A DNA stretch of 46,682 bases, taken from NCBI GenBank assembly GCA_944358865.1, contig CALVRV010000009.1, positions 1 through 46,682 on the forward strand, written 5' to 3'. The notes below the pieces were generated by a model. That model searched no databases. It saw nothing but the letters and a program-made list of their open reading frames with translations, and was not told the DNA's origin. Both the position numbers and the translations under genes were made by a program. Of the stretch, positions 24,246-31,476 are shown in pieces. Each line of letters begins with the position of its first letter. Position 1 is the stretch's first letter. The DNA comes from an uncultured Bacilli bacterium (GTDB lineage Bacteria; Bacillota_I; Bacilli_A; RFN20; CAG-826).

Positions 24246-24812
24246 CTATAAATTAATTAAATCTTCTTTTGTATAATTATTTAATTTTTTACCTTCTATA
24301 ATTTCACAACTAGAAGGTACGCTTACTCTTAAATCTTTTATTACATTACCAAACGAAGAACCACCTGAAGTAATAAATAAGACTACTTTTTTGTTTGAAA
24401 AATCATATGATTCTAAAAATGTATTAATAATTGTAGGAGCTGTATACCACCATACTGGATATCCTATATAAATAACATCATAATCTTCAATATGGGCATC
24501 ATGATTTGCTAATTGTGGTCTAGAGCTTTTATCTTTCATCTCTACAGTGCTTCTAGAATTTTTATCCATCCAATTTAGATCAGCGTCACTATAAGGTATT
24601 TTTGGAGCGATTTCATATAAGTCTGCTCCTTTTGCTTTAGCAAGTTCCTCTGCTAGTTTTTTTGTATTGCCAGTAACTGAAAAATACGCTACTAAAATAT
24701 TAGATTCACTAGTGCTTACGCTGTTAGTTGTTTGGCTACTGTTACTTAAATTATTGTTACATCCAGCAAGTAAAATTAAAGATAATAACAACAAAGAAAA
24801 TCTCTTTTTCAT
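24246..24812 (-). CDS. Flavodoxin-like lipoprotein
   Basis: A 188-aa protein with a lipoprotein signal (MKKRFSLLLLSLILLAGC, lipobox LLAG-Cys18), a Ser/Thr/Asn linker (19-37), and a flavodoxin fold. The FMN phosphate loop is YFSVTGNTKK, and IGYPVWWYTAP and FITSGGSSFGN are the flavin-contact loops of the flavodoxin_4 group. It should carry electrons with FMN on the outside face of the membrane. That is unusual, since flavodoxins are mostly cytoplasmic. The ATG overlaps the merR stop (ATGA, 24809-24812), and no separate Shine-Dalgarno is seen, so translation is coupled. Confidence 0.87.
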   Translation of the reverse strand: MKKRFSLLLLSLILLAGCNNNLSNSSQTTNSVSTSESNILVAYFSVTGNTKKLAEELAKAKGADLYEIAPKIPYSDADLNWMDKNSRSTVEMKDKSSRPQLANHDAHIEDYDVIYIGYPVWWYTAPTIINTFLESYDFSNKKVVLFITSGGSSFGNVIKDLRVSVPSSCEIIEGKKLNNYTKEDLINL

Positions 24813-25246
24813 TTTGCTTTTTCTGGTAATTTATCTACATCTAGTGTAGGTTTTTTATTAATCCAATCTTTAACAGCGTTTTCACTACCAGCCTCAATAG
24901 CCTTTTCATAATATGCCTTTTTAAAATCAATTTGTTTTTTATAATATTTGAGCTGATTTATTTGATTTTTAATGTTTTCTTCTTGTTCTAGAATTAGTTC
25001 ATATCTTTCTTTTAAGGTTTTGTCACCTTCAAGAACTAAATCAACGTATTTTTTAATCTTTTTAATAGGCATATTAATGTTTTTTAAGCAATTTAAAAGT
25101 CTTAGCCAAGGAAAATCTTTTTCTTCAAAAATACGAACGCCATTTACTCTTTTAACATTAGGAAATAAACCTTCTTTATCCCAATATCTAATTGTATAAA
25201 CAGAAACATTCATCATTTTTGCAATATCACTTATCGTATGAGACAT
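24809..25246 (-). CDS. MerR-family transcriptional regulator
   Basis: A 145-aa regulator. The N-terminal winged HTH is ISDIAKMMNVSVYTIRYWDKEGLFP, followed by the wing RVNGVRIFEEKDFPWLRLLNCLKNINMPIKKIKKYV and a long dimerisation coiled coil (about 75-125). It has no cysteine cluster in the C-terminal part, so thiol or metal sensing is not obvious. I chose the ATG at 25246 because AAAGGAAG lies 8 bases upstream. A GTG at 25255 would overlap the upstream stop but is too close to that ribosome site. The operon promoter carries the 19-bp spacer and dyad that MerR proteins use, so autoregulation is likely. Confidence 0.9.
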   Translation of the reverse strand: MSHTISDIAKMMNVSVYTIRYWDKEGLFPNVKRVNGVRIFEEKDFPWLRLLNCLKNINMPIKKIKKYVDLVLEGDKTLKERYELILEQEENIKNQINQLKYYKKQIDFKKAYYEKAIEAGSENAVKDWINKKPTLDVDKLPEKAK

Positions 25247-25251
25247 ATTAA

Positions 25252-25938
25252 TCACTTCCTTTCAAAAATAAGATGAACCGCCCCATCTAAGAGCGGTTTA
25301 GCTGACTTATAAACATATTTATAATTCTTAAAATCAGCTAGTTCTGCATAACCTTTTAACTCGTGATTTCCTTCAATATAAGGTGCTATCACTAATGACA
25401 ATTCATCAAGTAAACCTAAAGCATGAAAAGCACCATTTATTTGCGCTCCACCACACAAAATAAGATTATCAATATTAAATAATGTTTTTAATTTTCTTAA
25501 GGCAAGTAATAAATCAAGATCATCGTCACCCGCGATAATGTAGGAAATTCCTATGTTTTTAAGATGCGCTAAATAAGATTTTGTTACTTGTTTTGTTAAA
25601 ACTTCGACCACAAGTGCAGTTTTTCCACCATAATTAACCTTATTTACATTCCAATTACACTTCCCTTTTCTATCAAAAATAACCCAATAATAATCACTTT
25701 TAATGACATTATCAGAATAATCTATTTGATGTGTATCATACTTACTATAATCGATGTTTTCATGCGCAAAATACATTTCAGCGGTGTTTCTACCATTTGC
25801 GTTAGCGTTACCCATTTGCCATATAGTTTTATCATAATATTCGCCTGATATATCACATCCGCTTTCATCCATATAATGTCCATCTATTTTTCCATCTATA
25901 GATAGATACATATGGCATATTACTTTACTTCTATCCAT
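25252..25938 (-). CDS. RibD C-terminal/dihydrofolate-reductase-like reductase
   Basis: A 228-aa NAD(P)H-dependent reductase of the RibD_C fold. It begins with VICHMYLSIDGKIDGHY, the usual first strand and substrate loop. GRNTAEMYF, then LILCGGAQINGAFHALGLLDELSLVIAPYIEG, is the dinucleotide-binding and late-strand region; GGAQINGAF replaces the common GGGxLxxxL pattern. Stand-alone RibD_C proteins are often not riboflavin enzymes and reduce various substrates. GGAGGTGA precedes the ATG. It is first in the MerR-controlled operon, with the flavodoxin and YcjY-like hydrolase, so a redox or detoxification task is plausible. Confidence 0.88.
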   Translation of the reverse strand: MDRSKVICHMYLSIDGKIDGHYMDESGCDISGEYYDKTIWQMGNANANGRNTAEMYFAHENIDYSKYDTHQIDYSDNVIKSDYYWVIFDRKGKCNWNVNKVNYGGKTALVVEVLTKQVTKSYLAHLKNIGISYIIAGDDDLDLLLALRKLKTLFNIDNLILCGGAQINGAFHALGLLDELSLVIAPYIEGNHELKGYAELADFKNYKYVYKSAKPLLDGAVHLIFERK

Positions 25939-25956
25939 TTAATCACCTCCGATTTT

Positions 25957-25987
25957 ATTTAAAACCTTAGACCTAACTCTAAGTCAA
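25957..25987 (-). promoter_or_regulatory. MerR-type promoter with a 19-bp spacer and dyad operator
   Basis: On the minus strand, -35 TTGACT (25987-25982) and -10 TTAAAT (25962-25957) are 19 bp apart. The perfect dyad CTTAGA-CCTAAC-TCTAAG (25966-25983) lies almost entirely within the spacer. This overlong spacer with a central dyad is the hallmark of MerR-activated promoters. Confidence 0.8.
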
Positions 25988-26072
25988 GTCGTTTTTCTAA
26001 TTATTTTAAAATTTTATTTAAAGATTTAAAATTCGGTGTCTAAGAAAGTGTTTAAAAAATATATAAAAGTGA

Positions 26073-26124
26073 TATAATAATGTTAATCATTTAACTACAA
26101 AAAAATAAAAAATGGTTAAATGAT
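26073..26124 (+). promoter_or_regulatory. TATAAT and a 10-bp inverted repeat before the degenerate Fic gene
   Basis: TATAAT lies at 26073-26078. The inverted repeat ATCATTTAAC (26086-26095) and GTTAAATGAT (26115-26124) begins at the expected transcription start. It could be an operator or a hairpin at the 5' end of the mRNA. Confidence 0.5.
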
Positions 26125-26150
26125 AAACAAAAATGTAAAACCTTTAACCT

Positions 26151-27155
26151 ATGAATGACAACAACAAAATAAACAAAAGTGATAGTAATCTAATACTGTT
26201 TGAAATCGAAAAAACACTTTTTTACTCACGTCAAATATTGTCTATCTACCCTAGATTATCGCCAGTATTGACAAATAGTTGCTTTGAAGATGAAATTCAT
26301 TACATTTTCTATAACTTCGGGTTTACAACATATAACAAGGAATCAGCTTTGGATTTTCAACGCAAAATAGAAAATAAACGCCTTTTAGAAGGAATTAAAA
26401 AATGCCTAGAATATGTGAATAGTTCAAACAAAAACATCGTTTTAGACATAAATTTGATCAAAAAATTTCACCAAATTTTACTTTCTAATACAAATTATTT
26501 AAATATTGGCGAATTTAGAAATTCTGATTCGTTAGTTATTAATATGTCTTCAACCAAAATTAAATCTATATTGCATGAGCAAGCGCATCTAAGTTTAGAA
26601 AAACAAGCTAATGATTTGATAGAAGATTTTAATCAAAATTTAGTTAACAAAAAGCAGAATATTCTTATTAAAATTTTAGAATTAATTTTTAGATTATGTA
26701 AACTAGAATTATTTGAGAATTTTAATGCTTTAGTTATATATTTTTTGTTTCTTTATCTTTTTAAAAACTATGTCAGTGATTTGATTATGTATGAGAGCCT
26801 ACAGAAATCAATTTATTTGAATAAAACTAAATATTTCGGTGCATTATATGCAAAAAATGCAAGTTTTAATATAGATAATTTAATAGATATTTCTTTGAAT
26901 ATTTTATATGATAATTTTGCAAATTTTCGCTTAAGATATAATATTTGCAACGGAAAGAAAATGTTAAAAAATGATCGGATAAAAAATTGTTTTTATATTA
27001 CAAATGATTCGTTAAATAAAAAAGATATTCAAACATTATGGCCCGATATTTCTTATAATGCGATAGAGGCGGAACTGTCTTTGCTTTTAAAAGATAAAAT
27101 AATTTCAAAATCAGGAGTTACTAATGGTGTATCTTATACTTTGACTTTAAAATAA
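26151..27155 (+). CDS. Fic-fold protein with eroded active site and C-terminal winged helix
   Basis: A 334-aa protein that I place in the Fic superfamily by layout. The segment LIKKFHQILL...NIGEFRNSDSLVINMSS (about 104-132) matches the Fic helix and the G-x-(F/Y)-R flap. About 65 residues later comes ELFENFNAL (186-194), exactly where HPFxDGNGR should be. Only Phe188 and Asn192 survive; the catalytic His, Asp and Arg and both glycines are gone. The inhibitory S/T-x3-E-G motif is also absent (YNFGFTTYN at the equivalent place). The C terminus (about 280-334) looks like a winged helix. It may be a DNA-binding regulator derived from Fic. The frame is open and long, so it is not obviously a pseudogene. 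No Shine-Dalgarno. The MazG and DUF2075 genes follow. Confidence 0.6.
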   Translation: MNDNNKINKSDSNLILFEIEKTLFYSRQILSIYPRLSPVLTNSCFEDEIHYIFYNFGFTTYNKESALDFQRKIENKRLLEGIKKCLEYVNSSNKNIVLDINLIKKFHQILLSNTNYLNIGEFRNSDSLVINMSSTKIKSILHEQAHLSLEKQANDLIEDFNQNLVNKKQNILIKILELIFRLCKLELFENFNALVIYFLFLYLFKNYVSDLIMYESLQKSIYLNKTKYFGALYAKNASFNIDNLIDISLNILYDNFANFRLRYNICNGKKMLKNDRIKNCFYITNDSLNKKDIQTLWPDISYNAIEAELSLLLKDKIISKSGVTNGVSYTLTLK

Positions 27156-27197
27156 ATTTATAAATTTTAATTAGTAGACAATGGCTCGGGAGGGTTT

Positions 27198-27518
27198 ATG
27201 AAAAAAGAAACGATTAAAAGGATTAAAAAATTTTCTAAAGATAGAGATTGGGCTAAGTTCCATACTCCTAGTAATTTAGCAAAAAGTATTAGTATTGAGG
27301 CAAATGAGTTATTAGAATGCTTTCAATGGTCAGAAAATGACTACAACATTGAACATGTTAAAGAAGAATTAGCGGATGTATTAATTTATTGTTATGATTT
27401 ATTAGAGAAATTAAACTTAAATGAAGATGAAATAATTAATACAAAAATGGATAAAAACGAAATTAAATATCCTGTTGATAAATGCAAAGGTAATGCAAGA
27501 AAGTACGATGAATTATGA
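27198..27518 (+). CDS. MazG-like nucleotide pyrophosphohydrolase
   Basis: A 106-aa all-alpha NTP pyrophosphohydrolase of the short RS21-C6/dCTPase type, which hydrolyses (d)NTPs to NMP and pyrophosphate. RDWAKFHTPSNLAKSISIEANELLECFQW is the family signature, with the metal-binding pair in IEANELLE and a second site in VKEELADVLIYCYDL (E-E-x-x-D). A C-terminal KYPVDKCKGNARKYDEL segment is usual. It begins with GGGAGGG and overlaps the helicase start by ATGA, so the two are translated together. The pairing with a nuclease-helicase suggests nucleotide depletion or editing in a defence context (inference). Confidence 0.92.
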   Translation: MKKETIKRIKKFSKDRDWAKFHTPSNLAKSISIEANELLECFQWSENDYNIEHVKEELADVLIYCYDLLEKLNLNEDEIINTKMDKNEIKYPVDKCKGNARKYDEL

Positions 27519-29383
27519 TAATTTATAGCGGTAACAAAAAACAATTTAATGACGCGGTCGTTAATAACCAAATAATCAATGAAATCGAGCTCTGTTTTGC
27601 TAAAAATGGTATTAGACATGAAAATTTAAGGGAAGAAAACGCCTGGCGGAACTCTTTAAATTTTATGAGAAATGTTTTAGACGATACTAATATTCCTAAT
27701 GATGTTAATATCGCAATTGAATATCAAATTCCTCAAACAAGCAAACGAGTTGATTTTATGATCGCTGGCTGTGGAAGTAATGATACTGATAATGTTGTTA
27801 TAATTGAATTAAAGCAGTGGTCTAATGTTTCCGCTATAAATAATGATGGAAATGATAATACAATTAAATGTGACTTATTAGGTGGAAGAATTGTCGCACA
27901 TCCTTCCTATCAAGCCTATTCTTATAAAACTTGTATTAAAAATTATTGTGAATATGTTAGTAAAGAAAATATTGAATTATATCCATGCGCTTATTTACAC
28001 AATCTTAATGAGAGATATAGAAGCGAAATTAGTAATAAAAAATATCAACAATGGCTTGATGAAGCACCAGTATTTTTAGAACAGGACACCATTAATCTTA
28101 GAAACTTTATTAAAAAATATATCAAAGCAAAATCTAAAAATGGTGATATTTTATATAAAATTGATCACGGAAAAATAAAACCACAAAAAGCATTGCAGGA
28201 TTCAATTCATTCTATGATAAAAGGCAACAAAGAATTTTTATTACTTGATGATCAAATTGTTGCTTATGATAAATCATTAGAGATAATAAAATTAGCAATA
28301 AGAACAAATAAAAAACATACTATTATCATTCAAGGTGGGCCAGGTACTGGAAAGTCGGTGCTAGCAATTAATTTATTGGCTAATTTAATCACTAATTATG
28401 GTTATATGGCTTTATATGTAACTAAAAATGCTGCTCCTAGAAACTGTTATCATTCATTGCTTGCCAAAAGCTCTATGGCCAAAGCTGATATAGAACATTT
28501 ATTTCCTAGTGCGCATAAATTGTCAGAATTTCAAAAAAATGATATACAAATTGGATTATTTGATGAAGCTCATCGTTTACAAGAACACGCTTATATGTAT
28601 AAAGGCGATAGCATGTTAGAAGACGCTATTGATAAATCGTTAGTGTCTATCTTTTTTATAGATGAGAATCAAATAGTAACAACTAAAGATAAAGGAACAA
28701 TAAATAAAATTATTGAAGTTGCTAATAAGTTTAATAGTGAAGTACATTATGATGACGAATTAAAGCTTACTGCACAATTTAGATGTAATGGTTCTGATGA
28801 ATATATTGCATTTTTAAATAATCTTTTAGAAATAGAAAACACTGCAAATCTCAAATTAAATACCAAAGATTTTAATTTTAAAGTCTATGATGATATCTTA
28901 AAAATGCGTGAGGATTTAAGAATTTTAAATAATATAAACAATAAAGCGCGTTTAGTGGCAGGGTATTGTTACGATTGGAATTCAAAAAAAGATCCTAATG
29001 CTTTTGATATCATTCTTGATAATGGTAGATTTAAAGCAAAATGGAATTTATCAAATGATAAAATATGGGCTATTAATGAAAATTCATTTGATGAAGTTGG
29101 CTGTATACATACATGTCAAGGCTTAGAATTTGACTATGTTGGAGTAATTATCGGAAAAGACCTTTGCTATAAAAATGGTCATATTGTTGTTAATAGGGAC
29201 GCTATTTCTAAAGATGACAAATCATCAGGCGTTAGAAATAAAACTACATCAGATGAACTTGCAAAACAAATTATAAAAAATACATATAAAGTATTACTTA
29301 CAAGAGGACAAAAAGGATGTTTTGTTTATTGTGAAGATAAAAATTTAGCTGATTATATCAAGTCAAAACTAATTAATGATTAA
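27515..29383 (+). CDS. Nuclease-DUF2075 helicase fusion
   Basis: A 622-aa protein. The N-terminal part (about 1-200) has a PD-(D/E)xK-like core: Asp80 in KRVDFMIAG, then Glu98 and Lys100 in VVIIELKQW. The motor domain is DUF2075 (Schlafen-related SF1): Walker A QGGPGTGKS (273-281), motif II FDEAHR (Asp350), QFRCNGSD, a GCIHTCQGLEFDYVGVIIG block (motif V) and VLLTRGQKGCFVY (motif VI). DUF2075 proteins are common in accessory and defence regions; most have unknown activity. It is translated with the MazG-like gene (4-base overlap). All motifs look intact. No terminator is obvious before the convergent tetR gene. Confidence 0.88.
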   Translation: MIIYSGNKKQFNDAVVNNQIINEIELCFAKNGIRHENLREENAWRNSLNFMRNVLDDTNIPNDVNIAIEYQIPQTSKRVDFMIAGCGSNDTDNVVIIELKQWSNVSAINNDGNDNTIKCDLLGGRIVAHPSYQAYSYKTCIKNYCEYVSKENIELYPCAYLHNLNERYRSEISNKKYQQWLDEAPVFLEQDTINLRNFIKKYIKAKSKNGDILYKIDHGKIKPQKALQDSIHSMIKGNKEFLLLDDQIVAYDKSLEIIKLAIRTNKKHTIIIQGGPGTGKSVLAINLLANLITNYGYMALYVTKNAAPRNCYHSLLAKSSMAKADIEHLFPSAHKLSEFQKNDIQIGLFDEAHRLQEHAYMYKGDSMLEDAIDKSLVSIFFIDENQIVTTKDKGTINKIIEVANKFNSEVHYDDELKLTAQFRCNGSDEYIAFLNNLLEIENTANLKLNTKDFNFKVYDDILKMREDLRILNNINNKARLVAGYCYDWNSKKDPNAFDIILDNGRFKAKWNLSNDKIWAINENSFDEVGCIHTCQGLEFDYVGVIIGKDLCYKNGHIVVNRDAISKDDKSSGVRNKTTSDELAKQIIKNTYKVLLTRGQKGCFVYCEDKNLADYIKSKLIND

Positions 29384-29405
29384 AAAATATATTGATAGGG
29401 AATTA

Positions 29406-29939
29406 TTAATGAATTTGTTTTAATTTATCGATAATTATTTCTACAGTTTGATCAATATCAGCGCTACATTTATGCAAAATATAGTCTTTTATAAACATAT
29501 CTAAAATACCTGCACGAGCAAGATAAATATATCTTAACTCATATGTAGTAATTACTTTTGAAACAAGCAATTCGTTTATATACGCAGGAGCGTGCATCTT
29601 TTCAAACAACATATAAAAATTTTCTCTTAAAACTTTACTAAAAAATTTTTTATTAGCGTTAACATTTGTTAACATTTTTTTAAGCAACAATTTAGCTTTA
29701 TTTACATCATCTAATTTAACTATTACATATAAATTATTACCTAGTGTTACTTGTAAACTATCAACTATAGAATTAAATAATTGATCAATGCTATCAAAAT
29801 AACGATAAAATGTCGCTCTTGCTACACCAGCTTTATTTATTACATCTGTAACATTTATTTTTGGAAGAGGCTTCTTGCATAATAAGAATAGAAACGCCTC
29901 TTTTATATAACCTTTGCTCTTGTTTTCCTTTTCTAACAT
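29406..29939 (-). CDS. TetR-family transcriptional regulator
   Basis: A 177-aa regulator. The N-terminal HTH is visible: IKEAFLFLLCKKPLPKINVTDVINKAGVARATFYRYFDSIDQLF, the standard TetR three-helix unit. The C-terminal ligand domain is short and shows no recognisable pocket. The frame is open upstream to a TTG at 30002, but AGAGGT fits the ATG at 29939. The promoter TTGCCA-17-TACACT (29993-29965) gives it its own transcript, and the palindrome CAAAATATTTTG (30004-30015) just upstream could be its operator. No obvious target gene is adjacent other than pepC upstream. Confidence 0.87.
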   Translation of the reverse strand: MLEKENKSKGYIKEAFLFLLCKKPLPKINVTDVINKAGVARATFYRYFDSIDQLFNSIVDSLQVTLGNNLYVIVKLDDVNKAKLLLKKMLTNVNANKKFFSKVLRENFYMLFEKMHAPAYINELLVSKVITTYELRYIYLARAGILDMFIKDYILHKCSADIDQTVEIIIDKLKQIH

Positions 29940-29964
29940 TTTAATAACCTCTTTAAATGAGACA

Positions 29965-30015
29965 AGTGTATCAAAAGAATGTTTTAATGGCAAGAAAAAC
30001 AAACAAAATATTTTG
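29965..30015 (-). promoter_or_regulatory. Promoter of tetR and a nearby palindrome
   Basis: On the minus strand, TTGCCA (29993-29988) and TACACT (29970-29965) are 17 bp apart. The 12-bp palindrome CAAAATATTTTG lies at 30004-30015, ten bases upstream of -35. The operator role is a guess. Confidence 0.5.
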
Positions 30016-30049
30016 GTTTTGCGATAAAATTAAAATAAATTAAGCGGTT

Positions 30050-31399
30050 TTAATCTGCTAGAGTGCCCATTGGATCCCATGGTGCATATTCTTTAGGTTC
30101 TTGTTTTAATGCAGATAGTTGTTCATCATTAAAATACTTTTCTAAAATGACGGCTTGGTAAACAAAACGATTAAAGAAATCATCTGACATGATGTAATAA
30201 CCTTTATTTCCAACATCTTCTCCCCAAGAATTTTCTATTTTCCATTTTGTTGGTTTATCATTAACTAGATTTACTCCTGTGATAACCATTGCATGATTCA
30301 TCGCGCTGGCAAAAAAGTCTAGCATATCTGCTTTATCAAATTTGATATCTAATCCAAATGTTGATACATAATCATAACTATTGCTATCCCATACACCAGT
30401 ATCTCTATCTCTATAAAAACTAACATCAGAACCAAACCATACAGGTTTATTATCTTTTAGTTGTTTAATAATTAGTTGTTTCATATCTTCCATTGAAAGA
30501 TTTAGATGGGTCACCTTTTTACCTTCGATAACATTACCTAAATATTTGATTGTGTATGTTTTAAGATAAGGTTTATCTTTAGTTGGTGAATTAGTAATTG
30601 AATGATATTTATCAATTTCTTCTCCAATATATGTATTAAAAAATTGTAGTGGTGTTAAATCTTTGACTAAGTGATATTTATTTTCTTTATCAACATATTC
30701 TAAATCAAATTTATTTGGGACAACACCAAAACAATTGACTAATAGATTGTATAATTTAGAAAGGGTCTCGTTTCTTAAAGCTATGATTTCATCATATTTA
30801 CTTTCTTTATATAATTTTGAAGCCTGGCTAGCAAAATTTCTAATCGCTGAATTAATCAATTGATTAGAACTTGCAGTAGCGCTTGATTGACTTGTTTCCA
30901 TCATGGCTGATTTTGGAACTATACCATATTTTTTAACTAAATTAGCAAACATATCCCATTGACCGCCATCACTGACAGCGTTTGTTAAAAGATGCATTAA
31001 AACACGATCATCATGTTCTTTATCTAATAATTCCATTATTGCAGTCATGGTAAAATTGATTTTTTCTAATTTGTCAAAAAATGCAACATAATTTTGTGAT
31101 AATTCAAAAAATTCAACATTTATTTTTTCGCCAATTATTTCTCTTAATATATTTAAACCTGCAAAAATCCAACAACGGCCAGATTGTTTTTGATTACATA
31201 CTCGCATTGTTTTTATATCGATAGAGAATTTGTTTTCTATTTCATTGTTATTTTCATTAACATAAATAATGTCTAACAATTTTGATTTTGATAAAGCGTG
31301 TCTTATCACATCGTTTTTCTTATCGTCTTTATAATTTTTGTTTAATTCTGATAATGTTTCTTTATCTAATGGATAATCTTTCATATTGAATTTACTCAT
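30050..31399 (-). CDS. pepC: Aminopeptidase C, bleomycin-hydrolase family (C1B)
   Basis: A cytoplasmic cysteine aminopeptidase that forms a hexameric self-compartmentalised barrel and degrades oligopeptides. Catalytic Cys76 lies in QSGRCWIFAG, His in AMNHAMVITGVN and Asn in KIENSWG. The C-terminal tail EYAPWDPMGTLAD ends in Ala-Asp; in the family the C terminus reaches into the active site. The length is 449 aa. GGAGGT sits before the ATG at 31399; a TTG at 31414 is ignored. It is divergent from the aldo/keto reductase gene, with back-to-back promoters. Confidence 0.96.
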   Translation of the reverse strand: MSKFNMKDYPLDKETLSELNKNYKDDKKNDVIRHALSKSKLLDIIYVNENNNEIENKFSIDIKTMRVCNQKQSGRCWIFAGLNILREIIGEKINVEFFELSQNYVAFFDKLEKINFTMTAIMELLDKEHDDRVLMHLLTNAVSDGGQWDMFANLVKKYGIVPKSAMMETSQSSATASSNQLINSAIRNFASQASKLYKESKYDEIIALRNETLSKLYNLLVNCFGVVPNKFDLEYVDKENKYHLVKDLTPLQFFNTYIGEEIDKYHSITNSPTKDKPYLKTYTIKYLGNVIEGKKVTHLNLSMEDMKQLIIKQLKDNKPVWFGSDVSFYRDRDTGVWDSNSYDYVSTFGLDIKFDKADMLDFFASAMNHAMVITGVNLVNDKPTKWKIENSWGEDVGNKGYYIMSDDFFNRFVYQAVILEKYFNDEQLSALKQEPKEYAPWDPMGTLAD

Positions 31400-31428
31400 A
31401 ATTTTTACCTCCAATGTTATCTAAACAT

Positions 31429-31465
31429 ATTATACTTACAGTGTTAAAAAATAAATAAATATGAT
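31429..31465. promoter_or_regulatory. Divergent promoters of pepC and the aldo/keto reductase
   Basis: For the reductase: TTACAG (31436-31441), an 18-bp spacer, TATGAT (31460-31465), only 11 bases before its ATG. For pepC: TATAAT on the minus strand (31434-31429). The two promoters overlap, so their expression may interfere. Confidence 0.5.
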
Positions 31466-31476
31466 AATATTTTTTT

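Noticed and set aside
24809-27518. Mycoplasma/Spiroplasma genetic code 4
   Set aside because: TGA ends the merR, ribD-like and mazG-like genes at tight operon junctions, and tryptophans in conserved motifs are TGG.
11331-29405. A prophage or integrative element
   Set aside because: No integrase, terminase, capsid, portal, relaxase or tRNA-linked attachment site was found, only defence-like cargo.
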